Below are positions 50,116 through 58,000 of a stretch of DNA of 64,000 nt, in pieces. Under the pieces are notes generated by a model. The model was not told the origin of the DNA. It searched no databases and worked only from the letters and a program-made list of their open reading frames with translations. The stretch is taken from the NCBI GenBank assembly GCA_965216585.1, contig CBDCGC010000003.1, forward strand, positions 1,984,001 to 2,048,000, given 5' to 3'. Source of the DNA: CADEER01 sp965216585. Lineage in GTDB: Bacteria; Desulfobacterota; Binatia; HRBIN30; CADEER01. A program made the position numbers and the translations under genes. How positions within the stretch are numbered: position 1 is the first letter of the stretch; the number at the start of each line of letters is the position of its first letter.

Positions 50116-50273
50116 GACCTGAAACTCCCTCAATGTCGCCTATGCGCTGTTGCCTGGCGGAGTCACCTTATAAGATCGTCGGAGGTTGTCAGTCCGAGAG
50201 TGTGACCCGAGTTGGCAGTTGTTGATTCATTCTGACCTGGGGGAGACCCGCCGTATTCGGGGGCTCGCCAATG
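50116..50273. repeat. Direct repeat family 3, copy B (158 bp)
   Basis: About 98% identical to 43741-43900 in the same orientation. It directly follows repeat family 2 copy 4 and ends 56 bp before the lipoprotein start at 50330. Confidence 0.9.
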
Positions 50274-50294
50274 GTTCTTTCAAAACCAGTAAGA

Positions 50295-50317
50295 TCGAGC
50301 GATACAGCATCGCTCGA
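50295..50317. promoter_or_regulatory. 9-bp perfect hairpin just upstream of the lipoprotein Shine-Dalgarno
   Basis: TCGAGCGAT (50295-50303), loop ACAGC, ATCGCTCGA (50309-50317). The Shine-Dalgarno AGAGAGGA begins at 50317 and ATG follows at 50330, so the stem ends where the ribosome site starts. It could be an operator or a leader stem-loop. Confidence 0.5.
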
Positions 50318-50329
50318 GAGAGGAACGTC

Positions 50330-50905
50330 ATGTTAAAGCGCGCCCTGCTTCCTTTTATGACCGCCGCCGCTGTCACTCTCTCCGGGTGCTACAATGTCCG
50401 GCTCAGTCCGATCGAGCCAATTGAGGCAACCCCGGTCGCGATAGCAGCTCACGTCGAGATTCCGCCGGAGAGCGCGACCTACACCTACAAGGTTCAGAGT
50501 GTGGCCGCCGGTGCGGCCAACACTTTCACGATCCACGTGGGCGAGGCGCTAGTTCAATATGCAGAAGCCTATCTGAAGCCAACATTTGCAACAGGCGACG
50601 ACGCAACGATCCGCATCAAGGTGTTGGACTTCAGCGTCCACGACTTCGAGGCGCACATTAGAGCTCAGTTCTCAGTAGAGCGGGATACCAGTGTAGTGTT
50701 CCACGAAACGTACGAAGCGAGCGGATCAGGATACTTCGCCCGAACAGTTTTCGGTGGTGTCTTTGCAATGAAGTCCTCCATGCGGAGAACAACTGACGAG
50801 GCACTTCGTTCGCTCTTCGAGAAGTTCCTGGCCGACGTAATGAAGGAACACGGAAGCTGGACGTCGCCGCTCGGCAGCGTCCCAACGGAGGAAACCGGAT
50901 TGTGA
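50330..50905 (+). CDS. Putative outer-membrane lipoprotein, unknown function
   Basis: 191 residues from ATG 50330 with Shine-Dalgarno AGAGAGGA. Signal peptide II: MLKRALLPFMTAAAVTLSGC, a good lipobox (LSGC). Mature part: PPESATYTYKVQSVAAGAAN, GEALVQYAEAYLKPTF and IRIKVLDFSVHDFEAHIRA, alternating like a beta-sheet with helices, resembling YajG/LptE-like small lipoproteins, but I cannot name a family. Codon use is less GC-biased than the core genes, consistent with an acquired region. Confidence 0.7.
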   Translation: MLKRALLPFMTAAAVTLSGCYNVRLSPIEPIEATPVAIAAHVEIPPESATYTYKVQSVAAGAANTFTIHVGEALVQYAEAYLKPTFATGDDATIRIKVLDFSVHDFEAHIRAQFSVERDTSVVFHETYEASGSGYFARTVFGGVFAMKSSMRRTTDEALRSLFEKFLADVMKEHGSWTSPLGSVPTEETGL

Positions 50906-51069
50906 AACCGCCAGCCCCCCTCTGCCGGATCCAAGGCGACGCGCCTCATCTCCGCCGGCTCCGATGGTCGGATTGTTTTCGTCGATCGTTGTCGCTCGTT
51001 CAACCTGGCCCCGGACTCGCCTGCATCGTCGTCGGTACTGCCCCGATTGTGGGGAAGAACCGGGAGAAC

Positions 51070-51145
51070 CGGGACAGGCCCCATCGATCGTCAGCAAGTG
51101 GCTGAATCTCGAGGAGAACTGAACCAGCGGCGGGGCCTGTCCCCG
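51070..51145. repeat. REP/MITE-like 76-bp element, copy A
   Basis: Terminal inverted repeats GGGACAGGCCCC (51071-51082) and GGGGCCTGTCCCC (51132-51144) enclose CGTCAGCAAGTGGCTGAATC-type sequence. It is nearly identical to 51607-51683. The right end is followed by ATTTTTTC and may serve as a rho-independent-like terminator for the lipoprotein gene. Confidence 0.85.
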
Positions 51146-51195
51146 ATTTTTTCTCCTGAGAAGAATCGTACTGCCGGGTTGGTACAGCTGTCAAA

Positions 51196-51279
51196 TCAGA
51201 GCAGAGCGAGAAACTGTTCTCGGGAGAGACCCGCTTGCTTCAAGATGGAATGAAGAGTGCCGCGCTTAAGGTAGGCGTG
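51196..51279 (-). pseudogene. hicA: hicA toxin, C-terminal remnant (27 codons)
   Basis: Directly after the hicB stop (51282-51280), in the same frame, the minus strand reads HAYLKRGTLHSILKQ then AGLSREQFLALL and TGA at 51198-51196. This is the exact C-terminal end of HicA toxins (K-x-GTL-SILKQAGLS-E-F). The N-terminal double-stranded-RNA-binding-like part with the catalytic His is absent, so the toxin is dead. Confidence 0.8.
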
Positions 51280-51555
51280 TCACGAATGGGAGAGGGCCAC
51301 GGCTACCTGCTCAGCGACAGCGTTTGGTTCTTCGCGAGGGAGTTCCTCGCCAGCCTTCTCCATCCCTTCGAGGGTGCAGAGAATGGCATCCTTGGCCATG
51401 GCTCGGGCGTCTTCAAGATCCTCGCCTTGGGTCGCGATTCCGAGAGCAGGAATGTGGACGACGTAGCCGCCTTCTTCTGCGGGTTCAAAAAGAACCGTGT
51501 AGCGAAATTCGATAGGTCCGAGAGTTTCCTGTTTGGCATCGGTGGTGTGGGACAT
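51280..51555 (-). CDS. hicB: HicB-like antitoxin, orphaned
   Basis: 91 residues. RYTVLFEPAEEGGYVVHIPA and LGIATQGEDLEDARAMAKDA are the HicB partial-RNase-H fold; the end is EEPNAVAEQVAVALSHS. The C-terminus lacks a DNA-binding extension (short HicB_lk type). Directly downstream is only a 27-codon hicA remnant in the same frame, so the pair appears fused by deletion: hicB has lost its normal end or hicA its beginning. Two 77-bp REP-like elements bracket the locus. The protein may still bind a HicA from another locus. Confidence 0.85.
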   Translation of the reverse strand: MSHTTDAKQETLGPIEFRYTVLFEPAEEGGYVVHIPALGIATQGEDLEDARAMAKDAILCTLEGMEKAGEELPREEPNAVAEQVAVALSHS

Positions 51556-51606
51556 GGTTTCAGTGTAGCCGGAGTTCGGAAATCGTCAAACCAAGTGAAG
51601 GAGAAC

Positions 51607-51683
51607 CGGGGACAGGCCCCGTCGATCGTCAGCAAGTGGCTGAATCTCGAGGAGAACTGAACCAGCGTCGGGGCCTGTCCCCG
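51607..51683. repeat. REP/MITE-like 77-bp element, copy B
   Basis: Perfect 15-bp terminal inverted repeats, CGGGGACAGGCCCCG (51607-51621) and CGGGGCCTGTCCCCG (51669-51683). The interior is nearly identical to copy A at 51070-51145. It lies between hicB and the 3' end of the radical SAM gene and is followed by a T-rich stretch. A diverged half copy is at 60236-60290. Confidence 0.9.
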
Positions 51684-51696
51684 ACTTTTCCTCATA

Positions 51697-53337
51697 TCAC
51701 TGCGTTGACCTCGGCTTGTGTCCAGGTTTGTCGAATCCGCCTGGCAACTCGCTCGGATTGCTCCTGGCGACTCCGAAGGATGCGTAGAGCTGGGTTGCTT
51801 CTACGGACAGTCGAGACTCCTCGGTTCGTTCGTGCTCGACCAATCCCCGCAAGTACGCTGTTCCGCCTTCCAATCTCGACAACGGGGTCTCCTCGATGTG
51901 ATCAATCCCCGCCCGCAAGGTGCGAAACGCGGTTCGGTTGCACAACGAGATCAAGAAGTGCAGATGATCGCGCTGCGCTTGCGACACGCGCTTTCCGTCG
52001 AGGTTCGCATAGGCTTCAAACAGCATAGCCCGAAGAAGCTGGCACAGCCCGCTCGACGTAAAGTTGCGCTGGTGAAACGCCCTGAGCATCCAATCATAAA
52101 ACACGTCGAGCCTCGGATCCAAAAACTCGTAGTCCGGTTCAAACGCGTTTCCGAGCAGTCGCCCCTCTCTTTCCAACCGTGCTTTGATCGGCGTCCCGGA
52201 ATACGGAAGCATCCTGCAGAAACTCGCAACGGTCTGACCGTCGCCGACAAAGTCCTCGAGGAAGTGTACGTTGTTACGCACGGTCTGAAACGTGCTGTAC
52301 GGCTGCAAGAGCATGAAGCCGAAGTCGAACGAAAGATCGAGCTCGCGAAGCACCTCTCCGGCGCGAAGATGGGCATCCGGCTTCATGCGCTTGTTCATGA
52401 CGAGAAGATCTTCTTCGTCACCCGCTTCCACCCCCATGTACACGTGCGTCAGACCGCCCGCCTTCAGGTGCGCCAGACATTCGCGATCGACCTCGTCCGA
52501 ACGGCAGCTGATCTTGAACGCAACCTTACCCTGCAGACCTTCACCGATGACTCGATCTGCGATCTCACAGGCCCACCGGCGCGCGCGACGTCCTCCGGCG
52601 AGAAAATCGTCGTCCTGAAACAGAAAGAGCTGCACGCCACGCTCGCGATAGAGCGCGGCCATTTCATCGACGATGGCGGCGGGTTGCCGAAATCGCCGCA
52701 ACGACCCGCCCTGGGCTTCGTAGAACGGCCGAATGCTGCAGAAGGAGCAATCCCACGGACATCCGCGTGATCCAAGAATGGCGGCCAGGGGCAGAGCTTC
52801 AGCTTCGTAGTTGAAGCTCCCGCGGTCAGGCTGTGGGAGGTCGTCCAAGTTCGTGATCGGGGGGCGCAACGGATTGGTTACGACGACGCCATCTCTACGG
52901 AATGCGATTCCCAACAGATCTTCCCAATCGTCCCCCTCGGACAACCGCCCTACGAGCTCGACCAGGGTTTGTTCGCCCTCGAAGCGCACCACCGAATCGA
53001 GTCCCGGTATTCGTGTCAGCACCTGCTCGGAATCAAAGCTGGCATAGTGCCCACCCATGGTAATGTGGGAATCGACGCCGGCGTTGCGAAGCGCGGCAAT
53101 TACACTTCCAAAATCAGGCGCCATATACTGGAAGATCAGCGAGAATCCGATCACCAACGGCCGATCGGAACGAGCACGCTCGATGAGACAACGCGCGTCA
53201 GAGTCGTAGCGAACGATGTCGGCGCCGAACCCAGCCTCCGTCAAAGATGCCAAGAGGTACCGGATGCCGAGATTGTCGCGATCCTCGTAGCCGACCAGCA
53301 GAACCTGCACTCCAGACGATCGCTCGACGGACGCCAT
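51697..53337 (-). CDS. Cobalamin-binding-type radical SAM enzyme
   Basis: 546 residues from ATG 53337. Residues ~10-160 form a B12-binding-type Rossmann domain (VQVLLVGYEDRDNLGIRYLL, VIGFSLIFQYMAPDF, ITMGGHYASF, RFEGEQTLVELVGRL) without the DxHxxG base-off His. The radical SAM core begins LAAILGSRGCPWDCSFC with C193, C197, C200 as the [4Fe-4S] ligands; LFLFQDDDFLAGG, HVYMGVEAGDEEDLLVMNK and FGFMLLQPYSTF follow as in this class. Such enzymes methylate or rearrange unactivated carbons. It starts 1 nt after the stop of the repetitive protein gene at 53339-54133, so the two are one operon and the latter is a candidate substrate or partner. Confidence 0.9.
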   Translation of the reverse strand: MASVERSSGVQVLLVGYEDRDNLGIRYLLASLTEAGFGADIVRYDSDARCLIERARSDRPLVIGFSLIFQYMAPDFGSVIAALRNAGVDSHITMGGHYASFDSEQVLTRIPGLDSVVRFEGEQTLVELVGRLSEGDDWEDLLGIAFRRDGVVVTNPLRPPITNLDDLPQPDRGSFNYEAEALPLAAILGSRGCPWDCSFCSIRPFYEAQGGSLRRFRQPAAIVDEMAALYRERGVQLFLFQDDDFLAGGRRARRWACEIADRVIGEGLQGKVAFKISCRSDEVDRECLAHLKAGGLTHVYMGVEAGDEEDLLVMNKRMKPDAHLRAGEVLRELDLSFDFGFMLLQPYSTFQTVRNNVHFLEDFVGDGQTVASFCRMLPYSGTPIKARLEREGRLLGNAFEPDYEFLDPRLDVFYDWMLRAFHQRNFTSSGLCQLLRAMLFEAYANLDGKRVSQAQRDHLHFLISLCNRTAFRTLRAGIDHIEETPLSRLEGGTAYLRGLVEHERTEESRLSVEATQLYASFGVARSNPSELPGGFDKPGHKPRSTQ

Positions 53338-53338
53338 C

Positions 53339-54133
53339 TCAGCCCTTCGCCCGGCGGCGCCGCTTGACCAAATCTCGCAAAGACTCGAGACGATTGATTT
53401 CGGCACTGAGTCGATTGTCCGTTGCGTCGAGCTCGCGGCGGTCCATCGCGGAAATCTCACGCGGGTTCAGCTCAGGGGCTGCGACGCGCGAGCGTGACAG
53501 GGCAGCGAAACGAGCGTAGTCAATCGGAGGTGGATCGACCTCCGGGCCTCCGATCAAATCGCCCAACAGGTCACGCACGGTCACCCGCTCGAAATCGGCA
53601 ATTTTGACCCTTGCGGCCGAAGACGAGCGCAGCTTCGCCACAGCATCGACGAGTTTGACGTTCTCCACATTCCGCAACCGGCTGAGATCCAGCGGCGGTG
53701 GATCGCCCCACTTCGGCCAGGGAAATCGCTGCGCCAGAAACCTCGGGTCGATTCTAACCCAGCGACCGACATCGTCCGGCGCCGGGTCGACAATCGGACC
53801 CGGCTCGATCCCAATGACGTCGCCAACACTCAGAGAATTGAAATCTGCAAGTTTGAGCTTCGCCGACTCGACACCCAGGATACGTCCTGCGACGTCGCGA
53901 AGATTCAGCCCCAACGCGACGCGAAAGCGCGCCGCATCGAAAGGCGGCGGATCAACATCTGGACCAACCGGAACCGGCACCCGCACACCCCATGGCCACG
54001 GCCATGGGGTTGGCCGCGGGCCCCAAGGGGCCGGATCCACGATGTGATTGGGAATTCGGATTCTGGCTATGTCTTCTCGCAGGCTCTCAATCTGCTTGCG
54101 CAATGCCGACAGTTCTTTGTCACTCGCTCCCAT
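53339..54133 (-). CDS. Internally repetitive 'DPPP-x-D' protein, operon partner of the radical SAM enzyme
   Basis: 264 residues, no signal peptide and no Cys. Residues 5-27 are a coiled-coil-like helix (KELSALRKQIESLREDIARI), then a Pro/Trp-rich stretch (PTPWPWPWG, 41-49). Four turn motifs recur: DPPPFDAARF (61-70), VDPAPDDVGR (115-124), DPPPLDLSR (144-152) and DPPPIDYARF (200-209). Between them a helix/strand unit is repeated, KLKLADFNSLSVGDVIG (92-108) and RVKIADFERVTVRDLLG (175-191). The C-terminal helix is basic (LRDLVKRRRRAKG). I know no family for it. Its Shine-Dalgarno AGGAGG lies within a perfect 10-bp hairpin. Candidate modified substrate or scaffold; function inferred only from context. 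Confidence 0.75.
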   Translation of the reverse strand: MGASDKELSALRKQIESLREDIARIRIPNHIVDPAPWGPRPTPWPWPWGVRVPVPVGPDVDPPPFDAARFRVALGLNLRDVAGRILGVESAKLKLADFNSLSVGDVIGIEPGPIVDPAPDDVGRWVRIDPRFLAQRFPWPKWGDPPPLDLSRLRNVENVKLVDAVAKLRSSSAARVKIADFERVTVRDLLGDLIGGPEVDPPPIDYARFAALSRSRVAAPELNPREISAMDRRELDATDNRLSAEINRLESLRDLVKRRRRAKG

Positions 54134-54135
54134 GA

Positions 54136-54169
54136 GCTACCTCCTCGTCGATGTAGACAAGGAGGTAGC
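54136..54169 (-). promoter_or_regulatory. Leader hairpin sequestering the Shine-Dalgarno of the 53339-54133 gene
   Basis: In the minus-strand transcript GCTACCTCCT (54169-54160) pairs perfectly with AGGAGGTAGC (54145-54136) across a 14-nt loop. The second arm contains the consensus Shine-Dalgarno AGGAGG, six bases before ATG 54133. Folding would hide the ribosome site, so opening by temperature, ligand, protein or RNA would switch on translation of the operon. Confidence 0.75.
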
Positions 54170-54325
54170 GGAACGGATCACGCCTCGACAATTGGGACTT
54201 CTACGTACTACGTATGTCGTCCATGCAAGGAAGAGCTTGGCAATGATCGTTTCAAAATTCACGTCGCCTGATGATGGCCGCCCGATCCCTGACGGCGCAC
54301 GCGGCCGAAGATCTCTTATTGTCGG

Positions 54326-54592
54326 GTGATCATCCGCGTGGCCAGTGTACATCAGAAACGGGAACTGAGAGGACTGCCTATCCTGCTGCTCCGCCGAGTT
54401 CTAAGCCGCAAAGACCGACAGGCCATTCTCACCAAGACAGGAGGTCGGTGTCACATTTGCGGAGGACTGATCGAAGACCGGTGGGACTCCGACCACGTCC
54501 TGGCCCATGCAAAGCTAAGCGCTCGTTGGCAGGCGCCATCGACACGAGCCTCACCGTACTTGTTCACCAGCCGCAGTAGCTTCCGTGCCTAG
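54326..54592 (+). pseudogene. Truncated HNH endonuclease paralogue
   Basis: The frame contains RRVLSRKDRQAILTKTGGRC, then HICGGLIEDRWDSDHVLAHA, closely matching the intact HNH protein at 49358-49807, but similarity ends abruptly at about 54513. The remaining catalytic half (GGGGHTVDN... and the second Cys site) is missing. The upstream 54170-54325 shows no convincing gene. Called a remnant left after a rearrangement. Confidence 0.8.
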
Positions 54593-55050
54593 CGTAGGTG
54601 CGCCCACGGGTAGTCGGCCGCGAGCAGCTCTGCCATGAAACGGCCGACATGGTGTCCGATCTCGTGGGCCGCGCGAACCATCCGCTGCGGATCGCGCATC
54701 GCATAGGGTGTCAGATGCTTCGGGTAGTCCTCGAAGTCAATGCAGCGATCACCGGGCTCCTGGCGCTCATAGCTTCTGATCAACACGCCATCGCAGTAGG
54801 CACGCACGATCTTGCTGTCAGCTCGGATCCATAGCCGGCGCCCCACATACTCGGTGGGCAGGGAGTAGATTGCCTTGTCGAATTGGAAGTGGTGGTCGGG
54901 GTGCACCTTGCATTGCTGCCACGTCGGAGGGTCAAAGCGCTTGGCTTCCAGCGGACCCAGGGCGTCTTTCTCCACGGCCGTGAAGACACTGAGCGGCCGC
55001 TGGCGGGTGGTGCCGTGAGTACGCTTGCCTGCGACTTCGCTGCACCATTC
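54589..55050 (-). mobile_element. IS21-family transposase (IstA) C-terminal remnant
   Basis: 153 codons: WCSEVAGKRTHGTTRQRPLS, VEKDALGPLEAKRFDPP, HPDHHFQFDKAIYSLPTEYV, RRLWIRADSKIVRAYCDG and VLIRSYERQEPGDRCIDFED. This is the Mu-like C-terminal region of IstA. A TAG precedes the fragment at 55053-55051, and no catalytic DDE core or istB is present. An inactive insertion-sequence fragment between the HNH remnant and the propeller gene. Confidence 0.85.
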
Positions 55051-55097
55051 CTAATTTTTGGGGTAGTCATTCGCCGCTGATCTTGTAGCATGAGACA

Positions 55098-58000
55098 ATG
55101 TCCTCGTCTCGTCGAAGAATGTCTCGGTTTCGCCTTTCTCGGAACATTCGTTGCTCTGAAACGAGTGTGTTGTCACTGTTGCTGCTCGGGGTTGCTTCCA
55201 TGCCTGCGATTGCGCTGGACCAGATCCAGGTGCTTCCCGACGATCTGGGTGCTCCTTCCCTTTCCGGTGTCAGGAGCATTGAGTTTAGCCCAAACGGGGA
55301 GCATCTATACGCTGCAGCGACGGGCGAGAACGCGATCGTCGTGCTCTCGCGCGAGGCGACGAGCGGTGAATTGAACGTCGTACAGACAATCCGTGATGAG
55401 GTCGGGGGTACGAACGAGCTGAGGACGGCAATCTGTGCCGAGATCAGTCCGGACGGCTCCTTCGTCTATGCGGGCGCTGCCAATGACGATGCCCTCACCG
55501 TTTTTTCGCGCGATGCCGGCACGGGCCAGCTCACACTCGTCACGACGTACGTCGACAGCAGCAACGGGGTTGACGGGCTCTCAGGTGTCTGGGACATCGC
55601 GATCAGCCCTAATGGTACGCATCTCTACACAGTAGCTGGTGGCGACGATGCAGTAACGGCTTTTGTGCGTGATGTCGCCACCGGAGAACTGACTTTTCTG
55701 GCAATCTACAAGGACGGGGTGGCGGGAGTTGACGGATTGCGAAACGCTACCGGCATTGCGCTGACTTCAGATGGCGCAGATGTCTACGCAGTCGGCGGTG
55801 GCGACGACTCCTTGGTTCACTTCTCTCGCGATGGCGCGACGGGCCTCCTGACACTGGAGACGATCCTCGTCGATGACATATCCGGGATCGACGGCCTCGA
55901 TGGTGCACAGGAGTTGGCGATCAGTGGTGACGATGCACACATCTATGTCACGTCGCTGATCGATAACAAAGTTGCGGCTTTTGAGCGAGACCTCGCGACC
56001 GGTGGGCTGACCTTTTTGCAGGTTTATCGGACAGGGGTAGATGGAGTCGAGGGCCTGGCTTCCAACATCGGCGTTTCCCTTTCGAGTGACGGCTCGAATC
56101 TCTACGTCGCCGGATCCGGCTTCGGTGCCGTGGTTGTATTCGAACGTGATCCCTCAACCGGCCTGCTGACCTTCGTCGAAGTTCACTACGACAACGTTGG
56201 TGCAACGATGGGGCTCGAGCATGTGGTCGGCGTTGCCGTGAGTCCGGACGGGGAGCACGTTTACGCAGCCGCAGCCGTGGATGATGCATTGACCGCTTTC
56301 GAGCGAAATGTCGGGAGCGGTATGCTGACCTTCGTCCAGGAAGTGAGAGACGGCGCCAGCGGTACCGATGGGCTGGACGGCCCCGGTAAGGTTGCCGCCT
56401 CTGCCGACGGACTGAACGTCTATGTGAGCAGCTCGATCGACGACGGCGTGGCTGCATTTGAGCGTGATCCTGTTTCGGGCACTCTGTCTTTCCTCGCGTC
56501 GTACGAGCACGGTGAATCTGGACTCTTCGGTCTCGACGGCGCGAACTCAGTGGCGGTCAGCTCCGACGGCCGCAATGTCTACGCAACCGCCGTGCAGACC
56601 AGTTCTCTGGTGGTGTTCTCACGCGACCCGGCTCTCGGAACGCTGCAGTTTACCGAAGAGCACCACGGTGCCTTTGGGGGCGAACCTGGACTCAATACGG
56701 CACGGGACGTCGCCGTGAGCCCTGACGGCGGCCACGTCTATACCGTCGCCAGCGGGGACCACGCAGTCAACTCATGGCTGCGTGATGCTGTGGACGGCAG
56801 CGTCACGCGCATCCAAACGACGGCCGACAATCAAGGTGGTGTGGACGGCCTTGGCGGAGCCCACGCAGTCGCCATCAGTCCTGACGGACAACACGTCTAC
56901 GTCGCCGGAAGGTTTGAGGACGAGATTGCAATCTTTGGTCGTAATCCGACCACAGGAGTGTTGTCCTTCATCGGAATCGAGACGGAAGGCCTCTCCGCCG
57001 GCGGTCCGTTGCTCTATTATCTTTCCGATCTCGTTGTCAGCCCTGACGGTTCGAGCCTCTATGCCACGGGCGAGATCGCTGACGCCGTTACGGTTTTTTC
57101 GCGCAATCCAGTCACCGGAATGCTGGCGTTTCTCGAGACTCATGAGGACGGTGTTGCGGGCGTCAATGGCTTGGAAGGTGCGGGTGGAGTCGATGTAAGC
57201 CCGGACGGCCGCCAAGTTGTGGTCATTTCACGGCATGATGGAGCCGTGGCACTGTTCGCCCGAGATCAGGTATCCGGCTTGCTCTCGTTTGAGCAGGCTG
57301 TTTCCGACGGAGGTACTCCAGAGGGTGGGACGCCACTGCCCGCGGGAATCGCTTTCTCGCCGGATGGAGCTCATGTCTACGCGTCCCGCGGTGGCAATGA
57401 CGTCATCGGTGTGTACCGCAATGCCTTGTGCGGGGACTCCTTTCTCTCAAGCGGTGAAGAGTGCGATGACGGTGGGGTCGCTGACGGTGACTGCTGCTCA
57501 GCCACTTGCGCGTTCGAGGCGTTCGGCACGATCTGCGCGCCGGACGGCGAAATCTGTACCGTCGATGTGTGCGACAGCCAGGGAATTTGTACGCACCCTG
57601 CGGGTAACGCTCAAAGCATTTGTCGAGCGACGGCGGATCAGTGCGACCAAGAGGAACGATGCGACGGTATACTTCCCGCCTGCCCGGGCGATGGCTTCCT
57701 GCCGGACGGCACCACTTGTGAGGACGGACAAGGGTCGACCTTCGATGACGTCTGTCTCAGCGGCGTATGTGTCGGATATTCGATCGGTTGCCCAACCATG
57801 CTCGACAACAGCTGTCTTTCGGGTTTCGGCAAGGGACTGCTGAAAATCCGAGGCGGTGATCCGGATCGCCGCCAAGTGAAAGCCAAGCTCCTCAAAGGGC
57901 CGGAGCTCGGTCAGTCCGACCTCGGGAACCCGCTCGTTACAGCGGGGACGATCGTGAGTCTATGCATTTACAACGACCAAAGCATTCTGGTTGGTGAGTT

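Noticed and set aside
54044..54352. Small frames on both strands between the repetitive protein and the HNH remnant
   Set aside because: No family, no ribosome site, and they overlap the leader hairpin; treated as non-coding.
57498..57875. Antisense frames within the Cys-rich module of the propeller gene
   Set aside because: No similarity or start signals; the plus-strand frame continues uninterrupted through the module.
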